A DNA stretch of 64,000 nucleotides from Spirochaetia bacterium (GCA_900769325.1 CAAGGF010000077.1:1-64000); one strand, 5' to 3'; positions 23,553 to 32,892 are shown, numbered from the stretch's first letter. Program-made: numbers and translations. The notes: generated from the letters alone by a model not told the origin.

Positions 23553-24865
23553 AGTGCTTTTTTGACTTCAGAAAGAAGATAAAATGAGCCTGTTACAAGA
23601 AGTACTGAATCGTTTTTTTCCGCATTTTCAAAGGCTTTTTTACATGCAATTCTAGAGTCTTCTTCTTTTGTAAAATTAATTTTATTTTCCAAAAAGGCTT
23701 TTTCTGCGCTTTCTATGTCGCTTTTTCTGACTGTACCGGGTTTTGTTAAAATTATATTTGAAAAAACATTTTTAAAATTCAAAACAATGTCTTTTACATC
23801 TTTGTCTTTGGCAACTGCAAAAAGAAGGCTGTATTTTTTTTGAGGGAAAACTTCTTTTAATGTAAAAATTGTATTTTGAATGCTGAGCGGTGTATGCGCT
23901 CCGTCTAAAATAAATGTGACACCGTTTTTATTAAAAATTTCAAATCTTCCCGGAAGAAAAGCGTTTTCAAGACCTTTTTCGATATATTTTTTTTCAAAAT
24001 CAGGGAAAACTTTTTTTATGGCACAAATCGCTGTAAAAGCATTATAAATCTGAACTTTTCCTAAAAGTTTTAAATCAAAACTGAAGCGTGAAAGTTGTCT
24101 TTCAATTTCTAATTCTGAAACAACATGAGTTTTATTCTCATTATAATTGTAAGAAAAAGATTTCAGGACATCTTTTAAAAATATAATTTCAGAATTTGTT
24201 GTTTTGGCTTTTGTTTTAAAAACTTCTTCCGCTTCTTTATATTTTTGAAAAGAAATAATGCACGGTGTATTCGGTTTTATGATTCCAGCTTTTTCTGAGG
24301 CGATTTTTTCAATTGTATTGCCTAAAAATTCTGTGTGTTCTTTTTCAATCTGCATTAAAACTGAAAGAAGTGGCTTTACGACATTTGTAGAATCAAGGCG
24401 ACCACCAAGACCTGTTTCAAAAACTGCAAAATCGACTTTAGCATTTTTAAAGCAGAGAAAAGCGTATGCTGTAACAAGTTCAAACCATGTAATTTTTCTT
24501 TTTCCGGGAAGTTCAGATTCTTTTATGTTTGAAACGCAATCGTAAAGTTCGTCGGCTGATTTTTCATAGATTTCGTCGCTGAAAAATCCTTCCGGCGTTG
24601 AAATTCTTTCCCGAAAATCGATTATGTGCGGAGAAGTGTAAATTCCGCATTTTTTACCGGATACACAAAGAATATTTGCAATCATTGAAGAAACTGAACC
24701 TTTTCCTTTAGAACCTGCGATGTGGATGCACGGAAAATTTTGCTCCGGGTGTGAAAGTTTTTCGCAAAGGACTTTCATTGTATCAAGCCAGAAAATGTTT
24801 TTTTCTTGAGTTTTTTCAAAATTTAAAAATCCGTCGAGCCATTTTTGAAATTCGTCTAATGTCAT
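23549..24865 (-). CDS. folC: Folylpolyglutamate/dihydrofolate synthase
   Basis: Mur-ligase-fold enzyme adding glutamate to folates, about 438 residues. The P-loop GSKGKGS is near residue 52, the Mg/omega-loop region TSPHIIDFRERI follows, and a C-terminal domain carries FILDGAHTPLSIQN. The ATG at 24865 (MTLDEFQKWLDGF) fits the family N-terminus; an in-frame GTG at 24901 would add 12 residues, and neither start has a strong ribosome binding site. It converges with alr without a terminator between them. Confidence 0.92.
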   Translation of the reverse strand: MTLDEFQKWLDGFLNFEKTQEKNIFWLDTMKVLCEKLSHPEQNFPCIHIAGSKGKGSVSSMIANILCVSGKKCGIYTSPHIIDFRERISTPEGFFSDEIYEKSADELYDCVSNIKESELPGKRKITWFELVTAYAFLCFKNAKVDFAVFETGLGGRLDSTNVVKPLLSVLMQIEKEHTEFLGNTIEKIASEKAGIIKPNTPCIISFQKYKEAEEVFKTKAKTTNSEIIFLKDVLKSFSYNYNENKTHVVSELEIERQLSRFSFDLKLLGKVQIYNAFTAICAIKKVFPDFEKKYIEKGLENAFLPGRFEIFNKNGVTFILDGAHTPLSIQNTIFTLKEVFPQKKYSLLFAVAKDKDVKDIVLNFKNVFSNIILTKPGTVRKSDIESAEKAFLENKINFTKEEDSRIACKKAFENAEKNDSVLLVTGSFYLLSEVKKAL

Positions 24866-24949
24866 GTCTTTGATTTTACAGTTTTTCAAAAAAAATAACA
24901 CTAAAGACTTTTAAGATTTTGAAAAAAAAGTTATTCTAAAAAAGTATTT

Positions 24950-25411
24950 ATGGAATGTTTTTATGAAAATGGTTTACAGTTTGAATGTACTCGATGTTCT
25001 TTTTGCTGCGGGCACTCTCCAGGATTTGTATATTTAAGCAGAAACGACCTTGAAAAACTTTTAGAGTTTTTTAAAATGCCCGTAAAAGAATTTGTTGAAA
25101 AATACTGCCGTTTTGTTGATTATTATTACGGAGAAACTGTTTTAGCCTTAAAAGAATTAAAAAATTTTGACTGCATTTTGTGGAAGAACGGCTGTTCTGC
25201 CTACAATGCCCGCCCGGTTCAGTGCAGCACATATCCGTTCTGGTCGTGGATGATAAAAGACAAAAAAGTCTGGGATGAATGTTCTAAAGACTGCCCTGGA
25301 ATAAACCGCGGAAAAATTTGGAATAAAGACAAAATCGAAGAACAGAAAAAACTTTACGACGAAAACAGGCCGTTAAAAAAAGAAGAAGTTATAAAAATGT
25401 ATGCTCAATAA
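24950..25411 (+). CDS. YkgJ-family cysteine-cluster protein
   Basis: A 153-residue protein of the zinc/iron-chelating CxxCxxCC family (UPF0153/YkgJ). Metal ligand candidates are C13, C16, C19 and C20, then C75, C82 and C92 (RPVQCSTYPFW) and C111/C115. The exact function of the family is not settled; Fe-S or zinc binding is usual. It stands alone upstream of trpS and has no signal peptide. Confidence 0.85.
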   Translation: MECFYENGLQFECTRCSFCCGHSPGFVYLSRNDLEKLLEFFKMPVKEFVEKYCRFVDYYYGETVLALKELKNFDCILWKNGCSAYNARPVQCSTYPFWSWMIKDKKVWDECSKDCPGINRGKIWNKDKIEEQKKLYDENRPLKKEEVIKMYAQ

Positions 25412-25505
25412 AAATCAAAACTTAATTGTGTGTTGAAAAAAAACGGTATTTCATTTATTCTTATTTCCAATTCACAATTTATTATATAGAAAAAATCTAA
25501 AATTC

Positions 25506-25552
25506 AGGAGGAAATCTGCTATAAAATTAATCCGGCAGGTTTTTAAAATATG
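25506..25552 (+). promoter_or_regulatory. Hairpin that brings a distant Shine-Dalgarno close to the trpS start
   Basis: A perfect AGGAGG (25506-25511) lies 38 bases before the trpS ATG, too far for normal initiation. Directly after it AAATCTGC (25512-25519) can pair with GCAGGTTT (25535-25542), 8 pairs including one G-U. Folding leaves TTAAAAT (7 bases) between the stem and the ATG, which restores normal spacing. The frame upstream of the ATG has an immediate TAA, so no upstream start is possible. Confidence 0.6.
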
Positions 25553-26629
25553 AAAGAATTAGAATACAGCGGAACTTACGAAAAAGCCCTTGAAACAAGC
25601 AAAAAAATCGAAGAAGACATTTTAAAAAATCCGTCAAAATACAGGGTTCTTACAGGTGACCGTCCAACAGGAAGGCTTCACATCGGGCATTATTTTGGAT
25701 CCCTTCAAAACAGGGTTCGACTTTCAAAACTCGGTGTTCCTACAATGATTTTAATTGCCGATTATCAGGTTTTAACTGACCACGATGCCTATCAGGAAAT
25801 CAGCCAGAATACAAAACAGCTTGTAATTGATTACATCGCTTCAGGAATCGAACCTTCGGAAAATGTCATAATTTACCCTCATTCATACATCCCGGAAGCA
25901 AATCAGCTTATGGTTCCTTTTTTAACTTTAGTTTCAAATGCAGAATTAAGCAGAAATCCAACTGTAAAAGAAGAAATTCAGGCAGCCGGGCTTACAAATG
26001 TAAATGCCGGAATGTACACTTATCCTGTTCATCAGGCTGTAGACATTCTTTTCTGCAAGGGAAATGTAGTTCCGGTTGGAAAAGACCAGCTTCCGCATCT
26101 TGAAATGACAAGAACGATTGCAAGACGTTTCAATGAAAAATTCTGCAAAAACTGTGAGCCTATTTTTCCTATGCCTCAGGCGCTTCTTTCAAAAACTCCG
26201 AGCATCATGGGCTTAGACGGAAATCAGAAAATGTCAAAATCACGCGGAAACGCAATCATGCTTTGTGCAACTGAAGACGAAACTGCAAAACTTATAAAAA
26301 AGGCAAAGACAGATGGAGAACGCTTTATTACTTACGATCCTGTAAACCGTCCTGAAGTTGCAAACCTTTTGCAGTTAATTTCGCTTTGCACAGAAGAAGA
26401 GCCGGAATCTGTTGCTCAAAGAATCGCATCTGGCGGCGGCGGAATGCTTAAAAACGAACTTACTCAGGCTTTAAACGAAAAATTACGGCCTTTACGACAA
26501 AAACGCCTTCAGCTTGAAAAAGAACCTGCATATATTCAGGACGTATTAAAAAACGGAGTAAAAAAAGCCCGCGAAATTGCTGAACAAACGCTTTGTGAAG
26601 TAAGAAAAGCCATGAATATGGAAATATAA
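25550..26629 (+). CDS. trpS: Tryptophanyl-tRNA synthetase
   Basis: Class I aminoacyl-tRNA synthetase charging tRNA-Trp, 359 residues. TGDRPTGRLHIGH gives the HIGH motif at 44-47, and QKMSKSRGN gives KMSKS around 225. The specificity region (residues 65-75, IADYQVLTDH) and the later HQAVDILF and GKDQLPHLEMTR fit TrpRS rather than TyrRS. About 33 residues precede the Rossmann core. Its initiation region is unusual (see the leader hairpin). A flavoprotein gene follows by 22 bases. Confidence 0.95.
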   Translation: MKELEYSGTYEKALETSKKIEEDILKNPSKYRVLTGDRPTGRLHIGHYFGSLQNRVRLSKLGVPTMILIADYQVLTDHDAYQEISQNTKQLVIDYIASGIEPSENVIIYPHSYIPEANQLMVPFLTLVSNAELSRNPTVKEEIQAAGLTNVNAGMYTYPVHQAVDILFCKGNVVPVGKDQLPHLEMTRTIARRFNEKFCKNCEPIFPMPQALLSKTPSIMGLDGNQKMSKSRGNAIMLCATEDETAKLIKKAKTDGERFITYDPVNRPEVANLLQLISLCTEEEPESVAQRIASGGGGMLKNELTQALNEKLRPLRQKRLQLEKEPAYIQDVLKNGVKKAREIAEQTLCEVRKAMNMEI

Positions 26630-26651
26630 ATCAATAAATAGAGGTTTCAAA

Positions 26652-27215
26652 ATGAAAAAAAATATTGGCGTAAAAACAGCGTTATATCCAATGCCGGTTT
26701 TTATAATCGGAACTTACGATGAAAACGGAACGCCTGATGCCATGAATGCAGCGTGGGGCGGAATTGCAGATGACAACCAGATTAATATTTGTGTAAGTCC
26801 TTCGCATAAGACTGTAAAAAATCTTTTAAAAACGAATGCGTTTACAGTTCATCTTGCAGATTCAAAACATGTTGCAGAATGTGATTATCTTGGTCTTGTA
26901 AGCGGCAATAAAGAAAGCGAAAAACTCAAGAAATGCGGTTTCCACACTGTAAAAAGTTCGTTTGTAAATGCACCTGTAATCGAAGAACTTCCTTTTGTAC
27001 TTGAATGTAAAGTTATAAGCTACGATGAAAAAACTTGCCGTCTTTTAGGCTCAATCGAAAACATTGCAATTGAAGAAACTTGCCTTACAGAAGACGGAAA
27101 AGTCGATGTAAAAAAACTTTCGCCTGTAACTTATGATTCTTTCAATCATGATTATATAGAACTTGGAAACATTGTTGGAAAAGCGTTTTCAGACGGCAAA
27201 AAATTTTCAAATTAA
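26652..27215 (+). CDS. Flavin reductase-like FMN-binding protein
   Basis: A 187-residue protein of the flavin-reductase/FMN split-barrel family. The N-terminal PMPVFIIGTYDENGTPDAMN and AWGGIADD segments form the flavin-binding region, and CVSPSHKTVKNL follows. Members reduce flavins or act as small NAD(P)H-dependent flavoproteins; the substrate cannot be predicted. It has an AGAGG ribosome binding site and lies between trpS and the DUF2156 gene. Confidence 0.85.
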   Translation: MKKNIGVKTALYPMPVFIIGTYDENGTPDAMNAAWGGIADDNQINICVSPSHKTVKNLLKTNAFTVHLADSKHVAECDYLGLVSGNKESEKLKKCGFHTVKSSFVNAPVIEELPFVLECKVISYDEKTCRLLGSIENIAIEETCLTEDGKVDVKKLSPVTYDSFNHDYIELGNIVGKAFSDGKKFSN

Positions 27216-27235
27216 CCTGGAAGTAAATATTCTTT

Positions 27236-28204
27236 ATGACAAATGATTTTCTCTGGAAAAAACTCGAAATTTCTGATTTCAATGTTTTAAAATCTTTTTA
27301 TGAAAATCACGAATTTTCCAGCTGCGATTTTAATCCTGTAAATACGATTCTGTTTGCAAAAAAGTATTCAACTTCAATATGCTCAAAAAACGGAATTTTA
27401 TACAGATTTTTAAATTCAAAAGATAAAACTAGAAACGGCTTTCTTTTCCCGGTGTGTAAGGACTTAAAAAAAGCTAAAATAAAAGAAAGCCTTGAAGAAA
27501 TCATCTTGAATGCTGAAGAAGTTTTTAAAACTCCACCTTCGCTTGTTTTAATCGACGAAAATCAAAAAAAAATTATTGACGATTTTCTTCAGACGGATTC
27601 TTCGTTTAAAATTTTATGGGAAAGCGACGAGGGAAACAGTGATTACATTTACAAAAGAGAAAAACTTATTTTTCTTTCCGGGAAAAAACTCCAGAAAAAG
27701 AAAAATCATATAAATCAGTTTTTTAAAAAATACGGAAACGACTGCGATTTTTCTTTCATAGAAGGTGAAAGTTTCAATTCGGATTTTAAAAATCAGATTT
27801 ATTCAGTTTATTCAGAATGGAAAGAAAATCACCTTGAAACATCTTCAGAAAATATAACTGAAGACATTCTAATCGAAGAAACTGCGTTAAAGATTGCTCT
27901 TGAAAATTTCAAATTGTTCGATTTTAAGGCATTAGTTCTTTCCGTAAAAAATCGCCCGGTTGCATTTTCTCTTGGAAACAGAATAAACTCCTTGTTTTTT
28001 GATGTAATTTTTGAAAAATCAGTTCAAGGTTTTGCAAAAGACGGAAGTTATGCTGTCATAAACAAAAAATTTGCAGAGTCAGTAAAAGAACCGTTTTTAA
28101 ACCGTGAAGAAGATTTGAATGTTCCGGGTTTAAGAAAGGCAAAACTTTCATATCAGCCTGAAACAATTTTAAGAAAATACTCAGGCCTCATTTTAAAAAA
28201 TTAA
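27236..28204 (+). CDS. DUF2156-family protein (GNAT-like, LPG lysyltransferase C-domain type)
   Basis: A 322-residue soluble protein related to the phosphatidylglycerol lysyltransferase C-terminal domain (DUF2156). Typical are FLSGKKLQKKKNHINQFFKKY around 155-175, then VLSVKNRPVAFSLGNRI, and a closing NREEDLNVPGLRKAKLSYQPE. There is no membrane flippase domain, so lipid lysylation is not implied; stand-alone members have mostly unknown substrates. Its stop codon shares TTAA with the stop of the convergent cca gene. Confidence 0.82.
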   Translation: MTNDFLWKKLEISDFNVLKSFYENHEFSSCDFNPVNTILFAKKYSTSICSKNGILYRFLNSKDKTRNGFLFPVCKDLKKAKIKESLEEIILNAEEVFKTPPSLVLIDENQKKIIDDFLQTDSSFKILWESDEGNSDYIYKREKLIFLSGKKLQKKKNHINQFFKKYGNDCDFSFIEGESFNSDFKNQIYSVYSEWKENHLETSSENITEDILIEETALKIALENFKLFDFKALVLSVKNRPVAFSLGNRINSLFFDVIFEKSVQGFAKDGSYAVINKKFAESVKEPFLNREEDLNVPGLRKAKLSYQPETILRKYSGLILKN

Positions 28205-29598
28205 ATTCTTTTTGATTTATAAATTTTTAATGCGATTTCTGAAAGTTTTTCTTTTGTGTTAAGGCTCTGGTCTTCAAGAACGCAATCTAAAAGTTCTTTT
28301 AAAATTTCTCCAAGGATTTTTCCCGACGGAATGCCGAGTTCCATAAGAATTTTTCCGTTGACTTTTAAATCTTTAAGTCCTAAAGCAGAATTTGAAAGCA
28401 GAACTTCGTTTATGCGTTCTTTTAATTCAAGAATTTTATGAACAGCCGGATTGTCGTGCATTCTTAAAGGTTCATTGTATTTTCCAGCCATGTCAGAAAA
28501 GCGTAAATCAATAAGATCGTCAATGTTTTCTTTTCCGACTCGAATTATAAACCTTTTTACTGTTGCATTTGTCCATGAAGATTCATAATTGAACATGTGA
28601 TTTTTTATGAGGTTAGAGATTTTTTCTGTTTCGGCATTGCTGAATTTAAGACGCTGAAGAATTTTTCTTGAAATTTCTTCTGAATAAATTTCGTGATTGT
28701 AAAAATTTACGATTAACAAGCTGTTTTCATATCGTTCCGTGCGTGCCTTTGGTTTTCCGATGTCGTGAAAAAGTGAAGCAATTCTGACTAACGGTTTTTC
28801 TTTTGGGGATGCATCGCAGGCATAATAATTGTGGTCTAAAACATCGAAAATGTGGTAGCCGCGGGAATCTTTTTGAGAAGAACATCTTCCTTCAAGAAGT
28901 TCCGGGATAAAAATTTTTAAAATTCCTGTTTCTTCCATTATTTTTAAGGCTGAACTTGGTTTTTCTGTTTTCATGATTTTTAAAAATTCATCTCGGAAGC
29001 GCTCAACGCTTATTGAAGAAACTTTTTTTAAAACTTCAGGGTCGAAAAGTGAAGAATAAGTTTTTTCTTCTAATGAAAAATTCAGCTGGCTTTTAAAGCG
29101 AATGCATCTTACGGGCCTTAAACCGTCTTCTAAAAACCTTTGTCGTGAATCGTTTACGGTGCGGATTATTTTTTTTTCGATGTCTTTTCTTCCTGAAAAA
29201 GGATCGATGATGGAAAAATCTTTTAAATTTATTGCGATTGCGTTCATTGTAAAATCGCGACGGGATAAATCTTCTTCGATTGTTGACGCGTATTTTATAA
29301 AATCAGGATGCCGTGAATCTGAATAACCTGATTCTGTTCTGAATGTTGTAACTTCTATTGAATTTTTCATGTAAAAAACAGTAACGGTTCCGTGTTCGAT
29401 TCCAGTCGGAATTACTTTTTTAAACATTTTCATTACGTCAAAAGGTGTTGCATCAGTTGCCGCATCGTAATCTGAAGGCTTTTTTTTCATAATCATGTCA
29501 CGGACTGCACCTCCAACAAGGTAAAAGGAAAAGCCGTTTTCGAAAAATGTCTGTGCAATTTTTAATATAAAATCAGGAATTTTAAATTTTTTATTCAT
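28201..29598 (-). CDS. cca: CCA-adding enzyme / poly(A) polymerase family nucleotidyltransferase
   Basis: A 465-residue class II nucleotidyltransferase expected to add or repair the CCA end of tRNAs. The catalytic region has GGAVRDMIM followed by SDYDAAT (the two Asp ligands), RRDFTMNAIA is present, and the head-neck domain follows. A C-terminal HD domain contains SLFHDIGKPKA, as in CCA enzymes with phosphatase activity. The ATG at 29598 has AAAGGA upstream; the longer in-frame extension to 29670 overlaps the small membrane gene and is rejected. PcnB-like poly(A) activity cannot be excluded. Confidence 0.88.
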   Translation of the reverse strand: MNKKFKIPDFILKIAQTFFENGFSFYLVGGAVRDMIMKKKPSDYDAATDATPFDVMKMFKKVIPTGIEHGTVTVFYMKNSIEVTTFRTESGYSDSRHPDFIKYASTIEEDLSRRDFTMNAIAINLKDFSIIDPFSGRKDIEKKIIRTVNDSRQRFLEDGLRPVRCIRFKSQLNFSLEEKTYSSLFDPEVLKKVSSISVERFRDEFLKIMKTEKPSSALKIMEETGILKIFIPELLEGRCSSQKDSRGYHIFDVLDHNYYACDASPKEKPLVRIASLFHDIGKPKARTERYENSLLIVNFYNHEIYSEEISRKILQRLKFSNAETEKISNLIKNHMFNYESSWTNATVKRFIIRVGKENIDDLIDLRFSDMAGKYNEPLRMHDNPAVHKILELKERINEVLLSNSALGLKDLKVNGKILMELGIPSGKILGEILKELLDCVLEDQSLNTKEKLSEIALKIYKSKRI

Positions 29599-29644
29599 TG
29601 TAAATCCTTTCCGGTTTGCAAAAATTTGAAGACTTGAAAAATTT

Positions 29645-30013
29645 TTAAATTCCAAGGGAAAGTATGTCAATTATTCTGAAAGCCGTTAAAATTATTATAG
29701 AATCAATCATAAAAAAAATATATACAAATAAAGTCATAAAAATTTTAAAAAAAGAAGTTTTTGATTTTACAAAAAAAATTATCGAAAAAACAAGCGAAAA
29801 AATTGAAAAGAAAAAAAGAAGAATGCTGAAAATTCCTGACAGAAACAGAATTAAATGCTGCGTGGAATCCAGAAAATTTTGGAAATTTCCTGCGACATAA
29901 AGAAATACAAGAAACAGTTGTGAAAGAAATAAGAAAACATCCGTTTTTAGTGTGATTGAAAATAATGATGAAAGTGCAGGATTTTCCTGTCTGTTTTTTC
30001 TTGAAGTATTCAT
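29645..30013 (-). CDS. Small membrane protein of unknown function
   Basis: A 122-residue protein with three strongly hydrophobic segments (about residues 25-45, 52-80 and 88-115) and a short polar N-terminus. The start has only a weak GAG ribosome binding site. It lies 46 bases upstream of cca on the same strand. Low-complexity hydrophobic frames can arise by chance in AT-rich DNA, so it is reported with moderate confidence; no family is recognised. Confidence 0.5.
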   Translation of the reverse strand: MNTSRKNRQENPALSSLFSITLKTDVFLFLSQLFLVFLYVAGNFQNFLDSTQHLILFLSGIFSILLFFFSIFSLVFSIIFFVKSKTSFFKIFMTLFVYIFFMIDSIIILTAFRIIDILSLGI

Positions 30014-30118
30014 CGCTCATTGTTATACTAAAAACATTAGATTTTACAGTCAAGGCGTTTTTCTAAAAAAAGAGAAGAACTTGAAAATTCCTCATCTAAA
30101 AACGCTCTGGAGGTTAAA

Positions 30119-30898
30119 ATGAAAAAAAAAGGCGGAAAGTTTTTTGCCTGTTTTCTTATAATCCTGATTTTTTCAGGCGTCGTTTTCTATTTCGGATGGA
30201 CGCAATTTAAAATAAAACCTAATCAGTTTGGTTTTGTTGTTTCAAAAACATGCGGAATCGATAAAACTCCTTTAGAATACGGCAAATTTTCATGGAACTG
30301 GGTTTTTCTGATTCCAAAAAACGCTGAATTAATTCTTTTTGATTTATCGCCTTACTACATTCAAAAAAAATCTTCTGGCACTCTTACAAATTCTGAAAAT
30401 TATAAAAAACTTTTCAATGAAGATTTGGATTTTAATTTTGAAGCCGAATTTGATTTTAAAATTTCAGTTTCAAAAGAAAACATTACAAATCTTTTTGAAA
30501 ATAAAGTCATTTCAAACCAAAGCGATTTAGAAAAATATATAAACCTTGCATCTCAAAATGTCTGTGACAGTCTTTTAAGTTATTTTCTTAGCGAAAAAGA
30601 AAAGGATTTTAATTTCAAGCCCGCAAAGCTTTCGCAAAATGATTTTAAGGCCATATCAGACTGTGAAAATCTTTTTAAAAATCTTGAGTTTTCCCGAATT
30701 TCTTTAATTTCTGTGCGTCTTCCTGATTTTGAAATTTACAATAAAATCAGAAAAGAATATATTTCAGGGATTTCTTATTTTGAACCGACTATAATTTACA
30801 CAGACAGAATCAAGCCTGGAAGTGAAAAAAATGTAATTCTTGAAATTTTAAAAGAAAACGCAAAAAATCAAAAAGAAATTCAAAATTCTAACCAATAA
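30119..30898 (+). CDS. Membrane-anchored protein, possibly SPFH/band-7-like
   Basis: A 259-residue protein with an N-terminal membrane anchor (about residues 9-28). The rest is probably extracytoplasmic. KIKPNQFGFVVSKTCGID followed by a beta-rich region recalls the first strands of SPFH/band-7 domains, but the rest is divergent; this is a tentative resemblance. GGAGG precedes the start. The 105-base divergent gap upstream contains a GCGTTTTT...AAAAACGC inverted repeat. It is followed after 10 bases by the chorismate mutase gene. Confidence 0.65.
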   Translation: MKKKGGKFFACFLIILIFSGVVFYFGWTQFKIKPNQFGFVVSKTCGIDKTPLEYGKFSWNWVFLIPKNAELILFDLSPYYIQKKSSGTLTNSENYKKLFNEDLDFNFEAEFDFKISVSKENITNLFENKVISNQSDLEKYINLASQNVCDSLLSYFLSEKEKDFNFKPAKLSQNDFKAISDCENLFKNLEFSRISLISVRLPDFEIYNKIRKEYISGISYFEPTIIYTDRIKPGSEKNVILEILKENAKNQKEIQNSNQ

Positions 30899-30908
30899 GG
30901 AACACAAA

Positions 30909-31286
30909 ATGAAACTTACTGCAATACGAGGCGCAATCTGTTGTGAAAATTCAAAAGAATCAATCTGTGAACAAACTGCAAAAATGTGCAACGCTCTGTT
31001 CAAAAACAATTCAATTCAAAGCAAAAACATTGTTTCAATGCAGTTTACGCTTACAAAAGATTTAGATTCTTTTAATCCATGTGCGGCACTAAGAAAAGAA
31101 AAAATTATCATCGATACAAATGAAATTCCTTTATTCTGTTCTCAGGAAGCGTATGTAAAAAATTCCCTTCAAAAAGTAATAAGGGTTTTAGTAACATGTT
31201 ATGTTGAAGACGAATTAAAAGTTTCACATATATACCTTGACGGTGCGGAAGTTTTGCGACCTGATTTCTGCACTTCAAAAAACTAA
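30909..31286 (+). CDS. aroH: Chorismate mutase, AroH class
   Basis: A 125-residue AroH-type (Bacillus-like trimeric) chorismate mutase that converts chorismate to prephenate for Phe and Tyr synthesis. R7 in AIRGAI, the TKDLDSFNPCAALR segment, IPLFCSQEAYV, the IRVLV Arg and the C-terminal YLDGAEVLRPD all match the family. It is complete. It sits between an anchored protein and glycogen synthase with no other aromatic pathway gene nearby. Confidence 0.9.
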   Translation: MKLTAIRGAICCENSKESICEQTAKMCNALFKNNSIQSKNIVSMQFTLTKDLDSFNPCAALRKEKIIIDTNEIPLFCSQEAYVKNSLQKVIRVLVTCYVEDELKVSHIYLDGAEVLRPDFCTSKN

Positions 31287-31307
31287 CCTTAATTTTTGGA
31301 AAAAATT

Positions 31308-32882
31308 ATGAACATCTGGATTGTGAGCATGGAATGCCTTGGCATTCAGGAAGCAGGAGGTGTAAAAAATGTTACTTATTCTCTTGCAAAAGAATTTTCA
31401 AAAGCCTCTCATGAAGTAACGCTTTTTCTTCCTAAATTTAAATGCACATCGCTTTCAAAAATCAAAAATTATAAAGAAATTGATTTTTCTTCTAATATTA
31501 ATATCTGTAACCAAAACCTTTGTTCAAAATATGCAGAAGGCATTATTGAAAATACAAAAATAAAAGTTGTTTTTGTACTTCACGACTGTTTCCTTACAAA
31601 AGATGACATTTATGTTTATTCTCAAAACGAAGAAAACGAAAATCCAATGCATAAAAAAGGATGCGGCCATGAAGATGTAAATTTTCTTGATGTTTTTTTT
31701 CAAAAAGCAGTATGTGCCTTTGCAAGCGCCCTGTCTAAATCCCAAATTCCTGATATAATTCACTGCCACGATGCGTCAACGGCTTGTCTTCCGGCATTTG
31801 CAGCAAAAACAGAATTTTTAAAAAATACAAAATCAATTGTAACGATTCATAATGCAGGACCTTTCTATCACCACGAATTTAATGATTTTCAAAGTGCCTC
31901 ATATATTACAATGCTTTCTTCAGAAGTTTTAGAAAACGCTTTGAATAAAAACAGAATAGAACCTTTTTTAATTGCAAGCCAGTTTTCTGTTTTAACGACA
32001 GTTTCAGATTTTTATGCCGAAGAAATTACAAATCCTGAAAACGATGAAAACACTGACGGTCTTGCAAGTCTTTTTTTCAGCAAAAATATAAAAATTCACG
32101 GAATTACAAACGGAATTGACTATTCTTTATACAATCCTTCTTCAAAAAAATCTTCGTTTCTTCCGTTTTCATATAATCCTTTAAAAAAAGAACTTTCAGG
32201 AAAATATAAGTGCCGCTCGTTTTTAAGTTCTTATTCAGAAAAATCTGAAAATATTTCACAAGATTTCAAGCCTTATCTTGAAAAACTTGTTAAGCACGGA
32301 TTTTTAATGCCTTTAAAAGATTCTGACATTCTTCTTTCATATCACGGACGGATTGTAAATCAAAAAGGAATACAAATTCTTCAGGATGCCTTGCGTATTC
32401 TTTTTCCAAAATACGATAATTTAAAACTTGCAATTGCAGGGCAGGGCGATAGTGAAAATGTCAGTAAACTTATAAATTTTACAAACGAATTCAGTGGAAA
32501 AATCGTTTATTTTGAAGGCTACAACAAAAGAACTTCAAGGCTTTGTGTGGCAGCAAGCGACTTTATAATTCTTCCAAGTTTTTTTGAACCTTGCTGCCTT
32601 GAAGATTTTATCGCACAGATTTTCGCAACAATTCCAATCGCACATCAAACAGGCGGCTTAAAAAAGATAATAAACGGAAAAACAGGTTTTACATATACAG
32701 AAAATACACCTGAAGTTCTTGCATGTACTATTGACAGTGCAATTCAGAATGTTTTTTACAATCCAGAAGAAAAAATCAACATGATACAAAATGCTTCGAA
32801 AAATGTAAAAGAAAATTATTCATGGGAAAAAATTGCCCGTGAAAAATACATTACTTTTTTCAAAAAATTATGTAAAAAATGA
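31308..32882 (+). CDS. glgA: Glycogen synthase-like glycosyltransferase (GT5)
   Basis: A 524-residue GT5-type enzyme expected to elongate alpha-1,4-glucan from ADP-glucose. Family signatures are AGGVKNVTYSLAKEF near residue 17, HCHDASTACLPAF, HGITNGIDYSLYNP, YHGRIVNQKGIQIL and LPSFFEPCCLEDFIAQ with HQTGGLKKII. The ADP-glucose-binding Lys of the N-terminal KxGGL motif appears replaced (QEAGGV). The ATG at 31308 follows a TTTTTGGA box; a TTG at 31296 is less likely. It lies 21 bases after aroH and is followed by the tRNA promoter. Confidence 0.82.
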   Translation: MNIWIVSMECLGIQEAGGVKNVTYSLAKEFSKASHEVTLFLPKFKCTSLSKIKNYKEIDFSSNINICNQNLCSKYAEGIIENTKIKVVFVLHDCFLTKDDIYVYSQNEENENPMHKKGCGHEDVNFLDVFFQKAVCAFASALSKSQIPDIIHCHDASTACLPAFAAKTEFLKNTKSIVTIHNAGPFYHHEFNDFQSASYITMLSSEVLENALNKNRIEPFLIASQFSVLTTVSDFYAEEITNPENDENTDGLASLFFSKNIKIHGITNGIDYSLYNPSSKKSSFLPFSYNPLKKELSGKYKCRSFLSSYSEKSENISQDFKPYLEKLVKHGFLMPLKDSDILLSYHGRIVNQKGIQILQDALRILFPKYDNLKLAIAGQGDSENVSKLINFTNEFSGKIVYFEGYNKRTSRLCVAASDFIILPSFFEPCCLEDFIAQIFATIPIAHQTGGLKKIINGKTGFTYTENTPEVLACTIDSAIQNVFYNPEEKINMIQNASKNVKENYSWEKIAREKYITFFKKLCKK

Positions 32883-32892
32883 ACCGTTGCTA

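Noticed and set aside
25412..25549. T-box riboswitch upstream of trpS
   Set aside because: No T-box sequence, specifier loop or terminator/antiterminator pair fits in the 138-base gap; only the local Shine-Dalgarno hairpin is seen.
29664..29900. Lys/Ile-rich plus-strand frame
   Set aside because: It is the mirror of the hydrophobic minus-strand gene at 29645-30013 and has no ribosome binding site or recognisable features.
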